This document shows positions 7,807-16,638 of a stretch of 64,000 bases of DNA, piece after piece. Source of the DNA: Bordetella genomosp. 7 (GTDB lineage: Bacteria; Pseudomonadota; Gammaproteobacteria; Burkholderiales; Burkholderiaceae_B); NCBI RefSeq assembly GCF_002261265.1, contig NZ_NEVK01000007.1:1-64000 (forward strand), written 5' to 3'. Under the pieces are notes generated by a model. That model was given only the letters and a program-made list of their open reading frames with translations, was not told where the DNA came from and made no database searches. A program made the translations under genes and the position numbers. Within the stretch, counting starts at the first letter, position 1, and each line of letters begins with the position of its first letter.

Positions 7807-9273
7807 TCAAGGCGTCCCGGCGTCGGCCAGCGATCCGACCGGCGGTAGCACCTTGCCGGGATTCATCAGGTTCCGAGGATCCAGCGCTCGCTTCAGGGCC
7901 CATGCGAGCTGCAGTTCGACACGAGACTTGACGTGCAGCAGCTCGTCACGCTTGGCGATGCCAATACCATGTTCGGCCGAGATCGAACCATTCAGCTGAG
8001 CGGCGCGGCCATCGACCAATCGCGTGATGGCCGCACCATGCGAGGCCAGAAAATCGGCTGCCGACGTTGACTCGGGACGCAGCGGGTTGAAGTGCACGTT
8101 GCCATCGCCCATATGGCCATACACCACCATACGGGCGCCAGGAGCCTCGCGCAGCACATCTTCGGTGGCTGCCTGGACGAACTCGGGAATGCGGGATAGC
8201 GGAACCGAGATGTCACATCGTACGCTGCCCCCTGTGCGGGTTTGAGCGTCGGAGATTTCCTCGCGAATCAACCACATCCGCTCGGCCTGCGCCTGATTCG
8301 CGGCGACTGCGGCATCCATCACCAAAGCTTGCTCTATCGCGCCTTCCAGCGTATCGAGCAACATCGCATCCAGCTGCGCCTGGCCCTGCCCCGATGACAG
8401 TTCGATCAATACATACCAGGGGTGATCGCCAGATACCGGCGCGTCTTCGCCGAGTGCATCTAATGATAGTGCAAGCGCCGGCGCCGAAATCAGCTCAAAG
8501 GCCGTCAGACAGGTATCTGCCTTTTGCTTGCACAGGTCCAGCAGTTTCAGGGCCTGGCCGGGGTCTGCTACGGCGGCGAATGCCACCGCACGCGCGGCCG
8601 GCCACGGGAACAGCTTGATCACGGCACGCGTAATGATGCCCAGCGTGCCTTCGGCGGAAATGAACCAGTGCTTGAGATCATAGCCAGTGTTGTCCTTACG
8701 CAGTGCGCGCAAACCGTTCCAGACCTCGCCGTCAGGCAGCACGACCTCCAGCCCCAATACCAGCTCACGCATATTGCCATAGCGCAGCACGGCCGTTCCG
8801 CCGGCATTCGTAGAAATGTTGCCGCCGATCTGGCAAGAGCCCTCGGATCCTATTCGCAATGGGAACAATCGGCCCGCAGCCTCGGCCGCCTCCCGCACGG
8901 CGTGCAGCGTGACTCCCGCGTCCAGCGTCATGGTGTTGTTTTGCGGATCGACCTCATGAATGGTTTTCATGCGAACAAGGCTTAGCACTATCGCCTTGCC
9001 GGACCCATCAGGCACCGCGCCCCCAAGCAGCGACGTGTTGCCGCCCTGCGGAACGATGGGAATGCCATGGCGGGCACAGTACCGGACGACGGCGGCCACC
9101 TCGGCTGTGTTCGCCGGCCGCACGACAGCCAGCGCCGCCCCGGCGAAAATTCCGCGGTAATCGACCGTGTATCCGGTCATATCGCCGCCCGCGCTCAAAC
9201 AATTTCCGCTGCCCACAATACCGATCAGGGCATCGACATGCTGTTGCTCGACCGTGCCATTCATATTTGTCAT
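7807..9273 (-). CDS. FAD-linked oxidase (GlcD / D-2-hydroxyacid dehydrogenase type)
   Basis: 488 aa from the ATG at 9273; the frame extends to 9312 but the added residues are not family-like. The N-terminal FAD_binding_4 domain (about 30-210) contains the PP-loop-like QGGNTSLLGGAVPDGSG and SCQIGGNISTNAGG. The C-terminal FAD-oxidase_C domain has the metal/substrate motifs YGHMGDGNVHFNP and SAEHGIGIAKRDEL. This is the glycolate oxidase GlcD, D-lactate dehydrogenase and D-2-hydroxyglutarate dehydrogenase family, which oxidises D-2-hydroxy acids to 2-oxo acids. Its neighbour is a DadA-like enzyme on the same strand (61 bp upstream), so both may feed 2-oxo acids from D-configured substrates. The exact substrate cannot be told. 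Confidence 0.85.
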   Translation of the reverse strand: MTNMNGTVEQQHVDALIGIVGSGNCLSAGGDMTGYTVDYRGIFAGAALAVVRPANTAEVAAVVRYCARHGIPIVPQGGNTSLLGGAVPDGSGKAIVLSLVRMKTIHEVDPQNNTMTLDAGVTLHAVREAAEAAGRLFPLRIGSEGSCQIGGNISTNAGGTAVLRYGNMRELVLGLEVVLPDGEVWNGLRALRKDNTGYDLKHWFISAEGTLGIITRAVIKLFPWPAARAVAFAAVADPGQALKLLDLCKQKADTCLTAFELISAPALALSLDALGEDAPVSGDHPWYVLIELSSGQGQAQLDAMLLDTLEGAIEQALVMDAAVAANQAQAERMWLIREEISDAQTRTGGSVRCDISVPLSRIPEFVQAATEDVLREAPGARMVVYGHMGDGNVHFNPLRPESTSAADFLASHGAAITRLVDGRAAQLNGSISAEHGIGIAKRDELLHVKSRVELQLAWALKRALDPRNLMNPGKVLPPVGSLADAGTP

Positions 9274-9334
9274 CCCTATGCCGTAATGGTATTTGCAGCG
9301 CGTCCGGAACATCCGCGCGCAGCGCCCCCACCAC

Positions 9335-10582
9335 TTAAGCCTTTACAACCATTTCCTTGATATCGATATCCGCAGCGCGCCCGCAAACGATGTCGGCCGT
9401 GATCTTTCCCATGCCGCAGGCCATGGTCCACCCCATCGAGCCGCCGCCGGTGCACACATAAAGGTTCGGCGTCCCGGTACGGCCGAGCACCGGGTTGCCG
9501 TCCGGCGTGGCCGGGCGCAATCCCGACCACATCTGTGCCTTGGAGTAATCGCCAATGGTAGGGAACAGGTCCTTGGCGGCCTGCGTCATATACCTGAAGT
9601 CATGCGGCCGATGGCTGACGTCATAACCGCTGAACTCGGCAGTGGCGGTCAGCCTAAGGCGATTGCCCAGCACGGAAAAGGCCAACAGATTGTCCTCGTC
9701 CAGGCCGCCAACGGTGGGCGCCTGGTCCGGGCTGGTGATGGGCACGGTCAGCGAGTACCCCTTTACCGGGAACAGCTTGATGTCAACGCCGTGCTGCCGC
9801 AGCAGCGGCCCCGAAAACGAACCCATCGCGACAATAATGACGTCGGCATCAATATCGCCCGCGGAGGTACGCACCCGCTTTGCGGACCCGCCTTGGCAGG
9901 TGATGCCCTTGACCTCGGTTTCATACATGAAGCGGACACCACGCCCGGACAACACCCGGGCGAGTTCGGCGGTGAACAACTGGGCGTCGCCGGTGCCGTC
10001 GCCCGGCACGTAAACACCACCCAGCAATTTGTTCTTTACCGGCGTAAGTGCGGGCTCGATGGCCGCCGCCTCATCAGCATTGATAATCTTCATGGACAGG
10101 CCGTTCTGCTGCAGAACCTGCATCTGCCTGACGCCTTCGTTCATGGCGTGTTCAGTCCGGTACAGATAGAGCAGCCCCTTGTCGGTGTGATGGAAGCGGA
10201 TACCCGTATCTGCCACGACGGATCTCATGACGTCCAACGAATAGGTGGCGATGCGCAACCGGCTCGCGGCATTACGGTCGGCGCGCGCGCTCGTGCACTC
10301 GCGCAGGAACCGCAGCAACCATCCCCACATTCTTGGGTCGATGCGCGGCGCGACGCGCAACGCCTGATCGCGCCGGGTCAGCGATTTGACCAGCACACCT
10401 GGCGCCGCCGGCGAGGCCCACGGGTACGAGTGGCCCAGGCAGAGCAGACTGCCGTTGGCAAAGCTGGTTTCCAGTGCGGCGCCGGGTTGCCGGTCGATGA
10501 CGACCACTTCGTGGCCAGCCTTGGCCAGGAAATAGGCGGTAGGAACACCGGCCAGGCCAGCGCCGAGAATCACTGCTTTCAT
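9335..10582 (-). CDS. dadA: D-amino acid dehydrogenase, DadA family
   Basis: 415 aa from the ATG at 10582, chosen because GGAAGG precedes it and the Rossmann motif starts at once (MKAVILGAGLAGVPTAYFLA). The family signature IDRQPGAALETSFANGSLL follows. The C-terminal FAD contact is WSGLRPATPDGNPVLGRT with CTGGGSMGWTMACGMG. DadA enzymes are membrane-associated flavoproteins that oxidise D-amino acids to 2-oxo acids and pass electrons to the respiratory chain. The alanine racemase dadX is not adjacent, and the Lrp-type regulator nearby (11727-12260) is a plausible controller. It could act on D-amino acids other than alanine. Confidence 0.82.
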   Translation of the reverse strand: MKAVILGAGLAGVPTAYFLAKAGHEVVVIDRQPGAALETSFANGSLLCLGHSYPWASPAAPGVLVKSLTRRDQALRVAPRIDPRMWGWLLRFLRECTSARADRNAASRLRIATYSLDVMRSVVADTGIRFHHTDKGLLYLYRTEHAMNEGVRQMQVLQQNGLSMKIINADEAAAIEPALTPVKNKLLGGVYVPGDGTGDAQLFTAELARVLSGRGVRFMYETEVKGITCQGGSAKRVRTSAGDIDADVIIVAMGSFSGPLLRQHGVDIKLFPVKGYSLTVPITSPDQAPTVGGLDEDNLLAFSVLGNRLRLTATAEFSGYDVSHRPHDFRYMTQAAKDLFPTIGDYSKAQMWSGLRPATPDGNPVLGRTGTPNLYVCTGGGSMGWTMACGMGKITADIVCGRAADIDIKEMVVKA

Positions 10583-10785
10583 GAATAGGTCCTTCCGAGG
10601 CACGGCCGTCCGTATCGGCCGCAATGTTCCTGAATCTATGACAGCGATTATGTGCAATCGGCACGGTGTGCATGAGTCGAAACAGGCTGCACATCGGCAA
10701 GATATGTTTTTGTCAGGGGCTGTTATGGCAGGAAGTTCCGCTTCCCCGCTGCTAGACTTTCTCGTCCATCAAAGGGGGTACTGCA

Positions 10786-11694
10786 ATGGTCGCCGTGTTT
10801 GTCGACTGCACACAAGAACTGAAGGCTGTCATTGAGCGCCGTGCCTTGCCCACGCCGGCGGGGCTGCGCATCAACTACGGCGACCCCACACAGGAAGAGC
10901 TCGTTGCCTTGGCCGAAGATGCAGAGATACTGTGCGTGGAGCACACCATCATTCCGGCTGAGCTGTTGCAAGCATGCACCAAGCTGAAGACGATTGTTTT
11001 CATGGGTACCGGCGCGGGCAGCTATGTGCCGCTCGATGCCGCCCGACAGCGGGGCATCAAGGTACTGAACACGCCCGGGTATGGCAACATCGCGGTGGCC
11101 GAGCACACGATGGCGCTGATGTATGCCGGCGCCCGAAAAATAGTGTCGATGGACAACACCGTACGGCAGGGACTGTGGCAGCCGCGAGGCGGCATGCAGC
11201 TGACGTACAGCAAAATTGCCGTGGTGGGCCTCGGCGACATCGGACTTACCTTCGCCAGCATGGCCCTCAGCCTGGACATGGACGTCGCAGGCTGGAATCG
11301 CACCCCTCTCAGGGCGCCCTATTACACCCCCAGTCTGCTCGATGCGCTGAAGGGCGCAAAATTTCTGTCATTGCACCTGGCGTTGAATGAGCATACTCAA
11401 GGCATTATCGGGGCGAAAGAACTGGGTCTTCTGGCCCCTGGCGCCGTGGTGGTCAACACCGCGCGCGCCGCGTTGATCGATGAGCACGCACTGCTCAATG
11501 CATTGGATTCCGGGCAGGTCGGCCACGCGGCGCTCGACGTGCTTTGGGATGAGCCGCTGGCCGCCTCGAACCCGTGGAGCAGCCGGGACGATGTCACCCT
11601 GACCCCGCACGCCGCCTACATGACGGATGAGGCGTACGAAGAACTCTGGAAGCGCACCCTGGGCGCCCTGGCCTCGACAGGGTTTCCAGCCTGA
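10786..11694 (+). CDS. D-isomer-specific 2-hydroxyacid dehydrogenase
   Basis: 302 aa with AAAGGGGG 7-14 bases before the ATG. It has the two-domain fold: the NAD-binding motif VVGLGDIGLTFASMA (about residues 144-158) and the catalytic Arg (VNTARAALIDE), Glu (DVLWDEPLAA) and His (TPHAAYMTDEA) in order. It probably reduces 2-oxo acids or oxidises D-2-hydroxy acids with NAD(P). It is divergent from dadA across about 200 bp, which likely holds both promoters, so its 2-oxo acid chemistry may be linked to DadA and the FAD-linked oxidase. The substrate is not determinable. Confidence 0.87.
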   Translation: MVAVFVDCTQELKAVIERRALPTPAGLRINYGDPTQEELVALAEDAEILCVEHTIIPAELLQACTKLKTIVFMGTGAGSYVPLDAARQRGIKVLNTPGYGNIAVAEHTMALMYAGARKIVSMDNTVRQGLWQPRGGMQLTYSKIAVVGLGDIGLTFASMALSLDMDVAGWNRTPLRAPYYTPSLLDALKGAKFLSLHLALNEHTQGIIGAKELGLLAPGAVVVNTARAALIDEHALLNALDSGQVGHAALDVLWDEPLAASNPWSSRDDVTLTPHAAYMTDEAYEELWKRTLGALASTGFPA

Positions 11695-11726
11695 CCCGGC
11701 GCTGCAAGTTGCCGACGAGCCGGAGG

Positions 11727-12260
11727 CTACTCCGTTTCGTCAGGCAGCTCGGACTCGACACCCGGGGTATGCGTGAAGTCGAGCAGCTCTTTGATCGCCA
11801 CGCTATCCCGCACGCAAACCGTCTTGATGACGATGTAGCTGAAGTACTTCGATATGCCGATGTCGCGCGACAGAATATCTTCCATGATCTGGTGATAATG
11901 AAAGACGTTGCGGGCAATGAACTTCAGGATGTAGTCGTAGCCGCCACTGACCAGATGGCACTCTTGCAACGCGGAATACGTCTTCAAGGTGGTCTCGAAC
12001 CGAACGAAGTCGTTGCGGCGGTGATCTTCGAGCGTGACTTCCGTAAAGACAACAATATGGTCGACCAGCTTGGCCAGGTTCAGACGGGCGTTATAGCTCA
12101 CGATGTAGCCCGCCTTTTCCAGCCGCTTGACGCGCGCCAGGCACGGGCTGGGCGACAGGCTGACGGCCTCGGCCAGCGCCAGATTGGTGATCTGACTGTT
12201 CTGCTGCAGCTGCGACAGAATATTAATGTCGATGCGATCGAGCTTGGGCAAGCCCTTCAT
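11727..12260 (-). CDS. Lrp/AsnC-family transcriptional regulator
   Basis: 177 aa. The N-terminal winged HTH (about residues 6-65: LDRIDINILSQLQQNSQITN, then AEAVSLSPSPCLARVKRLEK) is followed by an AsnC/RAM ligand-binding domain (about 70-155) and a somewhat long tail. These proteins form octamers and respond to amino acids. The position beside dadA, the oxidases and a dehydrogenase suggests control of this amino-acid catabolic region. It lies 27 bp after the HAD gene on the same strand, so the two may share a transcript. Confidence 0.9.
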   Translation of the reverse strand: MKGLPKLDRIDINILSQLQQNSQITNLALAEAVSLSPSPCLARVKRLEKAGYIVSYNARLNLAKLVDHIVVFTEVTLEDHRRNDFVRFETTLKTYSALQECHLVSGGYDYILKFIARNVFHYHQIMEDILSRDIGISKYFSYIVIKTVCVRDSVAIKELLDFTHTPGVESELPDETE

Positions 12261-12287
12261 ACCATTCCTCTGGAACCGGGCATTTCG

Positions 12288-13010
12288 TTACGCACGTAAC
12301 GCCTCTTGGTGCGCTTTGGCGAAATCTGCAAGGCTGTTGAACTGAAAGTTGTACGACGGCATCGCCAGCGGCTCGGGGGCCGCGCCATAGCCGGGCTTGT
12401 CGAATCTGCGATAAATCCAGCACGAGGCAATACCGATCCGGTTGGCGGGCTCATGGTCATGAAAAAGACTTTCGGCCACGTGCAGAATCTCGTGCTTCTC
12501 GACACCCGCCGCTTTCTGACGTGCGAGCATATATTCGAAGCTTTGCAACGACGGCTTGTATGAACCGATGTCCTGCGCGGTGTAGATCGCGTCGAAATCA
12601 ACCTGCAGCTTATCGTTGCTGTGGGAAAAAGTGTCGTTATCGGTGTTGGACAGCACCACCAGCTTGAAATGCTTTTTCAGGTACTGCAGCACGCCGGCGG
12701 AATCCTGAAACGCCGGCCAGTTGCGAGCCCCCAGTCCATACTCGACACATTCGCGCCATGGCACAGATAGCCCATGCTCTTCTGCCAGGCGTTTATATAC
12801 CACCGCCAGCACGTCCCGATACAGCTTGGTCGGTGTCAGTGCCTGCTGGGCGGCCTCCAGCCGGGCATGGTGTTCAAGTAAACGATCAATATCGGGTGCT
12901 GCCTTCATTCGGCCGATCAGGGGCGCCAAACCATTGGTCATGCCGCGCTCCCAGTCGATCAGCGTTCCGTAGCAGTCGAAGGAAAGCACCTTGAATTCTG
13001 TAAGCTTCAT
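12288..13010 (-). CDS. HAD hydrolase, type II haloacid dehalogenase-like
   Basis: 240 aa. HAD motif I is LSFDCYGTLIDWERG with the nucleophile Asp near residue 11, motif II LSNTDND, the Lys motif GSYKPSLQSFEYML, and motif III AESLFHDHEPANRIG. The sequence pattern is that of L-2-haloacid dehalogenase-like proteins (HAD subfamily IA, variant 2). Many members are phosphatases or have unknown substrates, so dehalogenation is not proven. It is followed 27 bp later by the Lrp-type gene. Confidence 0.82.
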   Translation of the reverse strand: MKLTEFKVLSFDCYGTLIDWERGMTNGLAPLIGRMKAAPDIDRLLEHHARLEAAQQALTPTKLYRDVLAVVYKRLAEEHGLSVPWRECVEYGLGARNWPAFQDSAGVLQYLKKHFKLVVLSNTDNDTFSHSNDKLQVDFDAIYTAQDIGSYKPSLQSFEYMLARQKAAGVEKHEILHVAESLFHDHEPANRIGIASCWIYRRFDKPGYGAAPEPLAMPSYNFQFNSLADFAKAHQEALRA

Positions 13011-13074
13011 GCATAGTCCCGTGATTATCCGGCCAGCCGAATCTTACGGCCTGCCGGCCCAACGTAAAAGCCTT

Positions 13075-13123
13075 GTGGCGGCTGCGCCGCCACTTATGCC
13101 TGCCGCGCCAGCATGCGGCAGGC
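13075..13123. terminator. Two adjacent hairpins between the HAD and Bug genes
   Basis: GTGGCGGC-TGC-GCCGCCAC (13075-13093, perfect 8-bp stem) and GCCTGCCGC...GCGGCAGGC (13098-13106 with 13115-13123, perfect 9-bp stem). They follow the stop of the leftward Bug-protein gene (13145). T tracts are lacking, so they may be Rho-assisted ends or 3' stabilisers. Confidence 0.45.
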
Positions 13124-13144
13124 AACGGCACTGCAAAGATGCAA

Positions 13145-14185
13145 TCAGCCGTCCATAGGCGTCACGGCACGTTTGACAACCTCGCCCCAGAGCGCCGTCT
13201 GCTCTGCCATGTACTGGGCGAACGCCGCAGGCGGACGGCCGTCGATCTTGGTATAGCCCACCCTGCGGACCTTTTCCGACATGTCGGGGTCATTAAAGAT
13301 CTGGTCGCAGCCGGCATACAGCGTATCGATGATGCGCTGGTCGCCTCCGGCCCGCGCCGAAAGCCCGTGCCACTGCATCGCCTTCAGTTCGGGGTAGCCC
13401 AGTTCTTTGAAAGTAGGCACATCGGGCAGGGCCTCCAGACGCGTATCTCCGCCCACGGCGTAAGCGCGCGCCTTGCCCGCCCGCACCGCTTGAATCACTG
13501 CCTGCGGCGAGCCCATTGCCAGTTCTACGTGGCCTCCCATCGCCGCCTGATAAGCAGGCGCCGCGCCCTGAAAGGGCACATACTGGAAACGCAGCGGCGT
13601 CTGATCCGCAATCATGGCCGACACCAGGTGGCCGACACTTCCGTGTCCCCACGTTCCGTTGCTGAATACTGTGCCGCCTGCCGAGGCTTTCGCCAGATCG
13701 CCGAAGGCCTCATAGGGCGATCCGGGCGGCCCAAACAGAATCAGGGGAATTTCACCCACCAGCGTGATCGGGTCGAAATCCGAGGTCCGATAGGCAATGT
13801 TCTTATACAAGAACGGGTTGAGCCCCATACTGTCCAGCGTGACCATCACCAGCGTATGGCCATCGGCCGGCTGCTTGGCGGCATACGATGTGCCGATCAT
13901 CATGCTGGCGCCAGGCTTGTTCTCGACAACCACGCTCTGCTGCAGGATTCTGCCAAGACCTTCGGCCAGGATGCGGCCCGTCGTGTCGGTGCCGGAACCC
14001 GGCGAGAAGGCGTGCACCATGCGCAAAGGCCTTGAAGGGTAAGACGTGCTTTCGCCGGCAAATAACCGGGAATTCATACCCAGACCCAAAGGCACGGCGC
14101 CTACGGCGGCCAGTTGCTTCAGAAAGCTGCGCCGCAGGCCGTTGACGGCGTGTGGGTGCGACGCTTGAGGACACTTACCAGACAT
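13145..14185 (-). CDS. Bug-family (TctC) periplasmic substrate-binding protein, Tat signal
   Basis: 346 aa from the ATG at 14185, which has AAGGGGAAG upstream; an extension to 14437 is out of character. The N-terminus carries a twin-arginine signal (LRRSFLKQLAAVGAVPLGLG), then the mature start YPSRPLRMVHAFSPGSGTDT. The Bug/TTT binding-protein landmarks VVENKPGASMMIG and DVPTFKELGYPELK are present. Such proteins normally bind carboxylates and feed TctAB permeases, but no tctA or tctB lies in the window. Bug families are greatly expanded in Bordetella, and most members are orphans of this kind. Export by Tat rather than Sec suggests folding before export. Confidence 0.87.
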   Translation of the reverse strand: MSGKCPQASHPHAVNGLRRSFLKQLAAVGAVPLGLGMNSRLFAGESTSYPSRPLRMVHAFSPGSGTDTTGRILAEGLGRILQQSVVVENKPGASMMIGTSYAAKQPADGHTLVMVTLDSMGLNPFLYKNIAYRTSDFDPITLVGEIPLILFGPPGSPYEAFGDLAKASAGGTVFSNGTWGHGSVGHLVSAMIADQTPLRFQYVPFQGAAPAYQAAMGGHVELAMGSPQAVIQAVRAGKARAYAVGGDTRLEALPDVPTFKELGYPELKAMQWHGLSARAGGDQRIIDTLYAGCDQIFNDPDMSEKVRRVGYTKIDGRPPAAFAQYMAEQTALWGEVVKRAVTPMDG

Positions 14186-14606
14186 ACTGACTTCCCCTTT
14201 TAATCGTTGCAGGTAACTACGCCATGCCGTGCGTGTATGCGCCGAACCCGCAGCTGCGCAGCGCGCCATGGTTCGAAAATAATAGGCGCGCAAGATCAGC
14301 ATCTTTCGCTGCTTTACGCCGCTCCAACGGCATTTCCGTGTGTTTTGCCGCGGGGGAGCCACGGCCGGCAGCGTGGCGCCCGCCTGCCCTTCTGAGCGGG
14401 CGGTACCCCTATGCGACGCGCCTATCAGGGATAACACTTAGCCGCCATGATGGCTAACGTCCAATCCACGGAAAATGCTGTTTGTCGATGGCATTTCGAT
14501 ATTTCTTGCTTGTGCCGACCACTTACGATCTGGGTTCTGGATTTTTCGCCAGCCGAAGGCCGCCCAAATTGAAGACGGCCTCAGACTCAAGCTCAAGGGG
14601 ATTCAC
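14186..14606. promoter_or_regulatory. Divergent control region between two Bug genes, with palindrome
   Basis: 421 bp without a supported gene. A near-palindrome TTAGCC-GCCATGAT-GGCTAA (14438-14457; 16 of 20 positions symmetric) lies 150 bp before the rightward Bug gene and is a candidate operator. Ribosome-binding sites for both flanking genes are at its ends. Confidence 0.35.
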
Positions 14607-15590
14607 ATGACGCACCGCATTCGTATCCGTTCCGCTATAAAGAGTTGCATCGCAAGCTTGTTTTTCGCAGCATCGACAGCCGGCGCGCAAGCAAGCTTTC
14701 CTGCCAAGCCGGTAACGCTGGTCGTGCCTTACGGCGCAGGCTCGACCACTGACTTGTACGCCCGCATTCTTGCCGAAGGGCTAACCTCGGAACTGAAGCA
14801 AGCCGTGGTCGTAGAAAATCGCCCCGGCGCGGGCGGCACGGTGGGCATCGGCCAGGCCCTGCGCGCAGAGCCCGACGGCCACACGCTGATGCTGGTCACT
14901 AGCAGTTCTATCGCGATCAATGGATCGCTGTACACATCGCTGCCCTTCGACCCGGCTAAAGACGTGTCCGTCATCGCAGTGCTCAACACCACGCCGAACG
15001 CACTGATCGTGCCGGCAAGCGCCAAGGAGACGAACTTTGCCCAATTCGCACAGCGGATACAGAGCGGCAAGCACTTCTACTTTTCCCAGGGCTCCGGCAC
15101 GTCGCAGCATCTTTCGAATGTGCTGCTCGGCCGCGTCCTGAAGGCAGATCTTGAACATGTGCCGTATCGGGGCCAGGAAGGCATCGCCGGCATGCTGGGT
15201 GGACAGACCGAATTTGGATTTGCCTCGTTGCCGTCCATCCTGACGCTCGCCAAAGGCGGCAAGCTGCGCATCCTGGCGGTCAGCGGCTCCAAGCCGGTGC
15301 CCTCGATGCCTGATATTCCCACCCTGGCATCACTCGGCTATAAGGACTTCGCGGCGGGTGAAGTGTGGTACGGCGTAGGCGTTTCCGCCGCGACGCCCGC
15401 AACGGTCAAAGAACAGCTTTCGGCGGCCCTGGATAAAGTGGCCGAGAAGCCGGAGATTCGCGCCAAACTCAATCAGGCCGGTTTCGAGCCCGTGGCGCCG
15501 ATGACGGCCGCGCAACGCCAGGCATTTGTGGACCAACAGGTCGAGTTCTGGGGCAGGTTGGTGCGCGAGTCAGGCGCCAAAGTCGATTAA
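14607..15590 (+). CDS. Bug-family (TctC) periplasmic substrate-binding protein, Sec signal
   Basis: 327 aa from the ATG at 14607 (AAGGGG about 10 bases upstream). A Sec signal peptide ends near AGAQASFPAKP. The body has the family motifs VVPYGAGSTTDLYARILAEG, VVENRPGAGGTVGIG, and the C-terminal MPDIPTLASLGY. It is divergent from another Bug gene and 31 bp upstream of two M19-peptidase-like genes. The context suggests that it may deliver a small carboxylated substrate, perhaps a modified peptide or amino acid, for the downstream enzymes. No permease partner is adjacent. Confidence 0.87.
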   Translation: MTHRIRIRSAIKSCIASLFFAASTAGAQASFPAKPVTLVVPYGAGSTTDLYARILAEGLTSELKQAVVVENRPGAGGTVGIGQALRAEPDGHTLMLVTSSSIAINGSLYTSLPFDPAKDVSVIAVLNTTPNALIVPASAKETNFAQFAQRIQSGKHFYFSQGSGTSQHLSNVLLGRVLKADLEHVPYRGQEGIAGMLGGQTEFGFASLPSILTLAKGGKLRILAVSGSKPVPSMPDIPTLASLGYKDFAAGEVWYGVGVSAATPATVKEQLSAALDKVAEKPEIRAKLNQAGFEPVAPMTAAQRQAFVDQQVEFWGRLVRESGAKVD

Positions 15591-15621
15591 ATCCCGTTCA
15601 TCTATCAAGGAAGCCAAGAAA

Positions 15622-16626
15622 ATGGGCTTGAGTGCTACGGAAATTCATCGGGGTGCAGTGGTCATCGATGGCGCGTGCCCCTTGCTGCGCAAGCCAGCGT
15701 ACCTGGACTGGTACAGAGAAGGCGGCTGCACCGTCGTCGCACCGACGGTCGGGCTGGGCCTCACCGCCGCCGGGGCGCTGCGGGAAATTGCCAGCTGGCT
15801 GCGCATGATCGACAGCCGCGACGACTTGATCCTGGTCCGCACGGGTGATGACGTGACGCGTGCGAAACGCCTCGGCAAGCTGGGCATTCTGATGCACTTC
15901 CAAGGCACTCAGCCCATCGAGAACGACCTGAACCTGGTGGACGCCTACAAAGCGCTGGGCGTCTCGATGGTGATGCTGACCTACAACCAGAAGAATATGG
16001 TGGGTGATGGCTGCGAAGAACGCACGGACAGTGGCCTGAGCAATTTCGGCATTGACCTGGTTCAGCGCCTGAATGAACTACGCATCATTGTCGACTGCTC
16101 GCACACGGGCATTCAGACGACGCTGGATGCAATGAAACATTCTGCGCGGCCGGTGGTCTTTTCGCACTCCAACGTGCGCGCCGTGCATGACGTCAGACGC
16201 AACATCACCGACGAACAGGCGAAAGCCGTTGCAGCGACCGGCGGACTCGTGGGCATGAACGGCTACCCGCCCACCGTCACCGCGAACAAGCCCCCGTCGA
16301 TGGACGATTTCCTGCGGCACTTTGACCATCTGATTGACTTGGTGGGCATCGACCACATAGGCCTGGGCCTGGATTACTTCACGCACCAATCCGGCGTGGT
16401 CAGCGACGCCGAAGCGCAGGTCTATTACGATGATTCGCTGCGATCGGGCCGTTGGCGCAAAGAGACCTATCCGCCTCCGCCCTACATCTACCCGGAAGGT
16501 ATCGAAACGCCCAAGACCCTCGGCAACCTGACGCGGGCGTTGCTCGAGCGCGGGCTGCCTCAATCTGATGTGGAAAAGATCATGGGGGGCAACTGGCACC
16601 GCGTGATCAACGAGGTATTGGGCTGA
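15622..16626 (+). CDS. M19 membrane-dipeptidase homologue with altered metal site (paralogue 1)
   Basis: 334 aa from the ATG at 15622. The protein follows the renal dipeptidase TIM-barrel pattern, including GILMHFQGTQPIE, IIVDCSHTG, VFSHSN and a C-terminal IMGGNWHRVINEVL. Of the usual zinc ligands, the two later histidines are present (about H161 and H182). However, the first H-x-D pair is replaced (DGACP, residues 16-20) and the bridging Glu aligns with Gln (about Q94). The enzyme therefore probably binds one metal or none and may not be a classical dipeptidase. No signal peptide is present, so it is cytoplasmic. It is followed 12 bp later by a paralogue with the same substitutions. Confidence 0.8.
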   Translation: MGLSATEIHRGAVVIDGACPLLRKPAYLDWYREGGCTVVAPTVGLGLTAAGALREIASWLRMIDSRDDLILVRTGDDVTRAKRLGKLGILMHFQGTQPIENDLNLVDAYKALGVSMVMLTYNQKNMVGDGCEERTDSGLSNFGIDLVQRLNELRIIVDCSHTGIQTTLDAMKHSARPVVFSHSNVRAVHDVRRNITDEQAKAVAATGGLVGMNGYPPTVTANKPPSMDDFLRHFDHLIDLVGIDHIGLGLDYFTHQSGVVSDAEAQVYYDDSLRSGRWRKETYPPPPYIYPEGIETPKTLGNLTRALLERGLPQSDVEKIMGGNWHRVINEVLG

Positions 16627-16638
16627 CAGGCCGGATCC

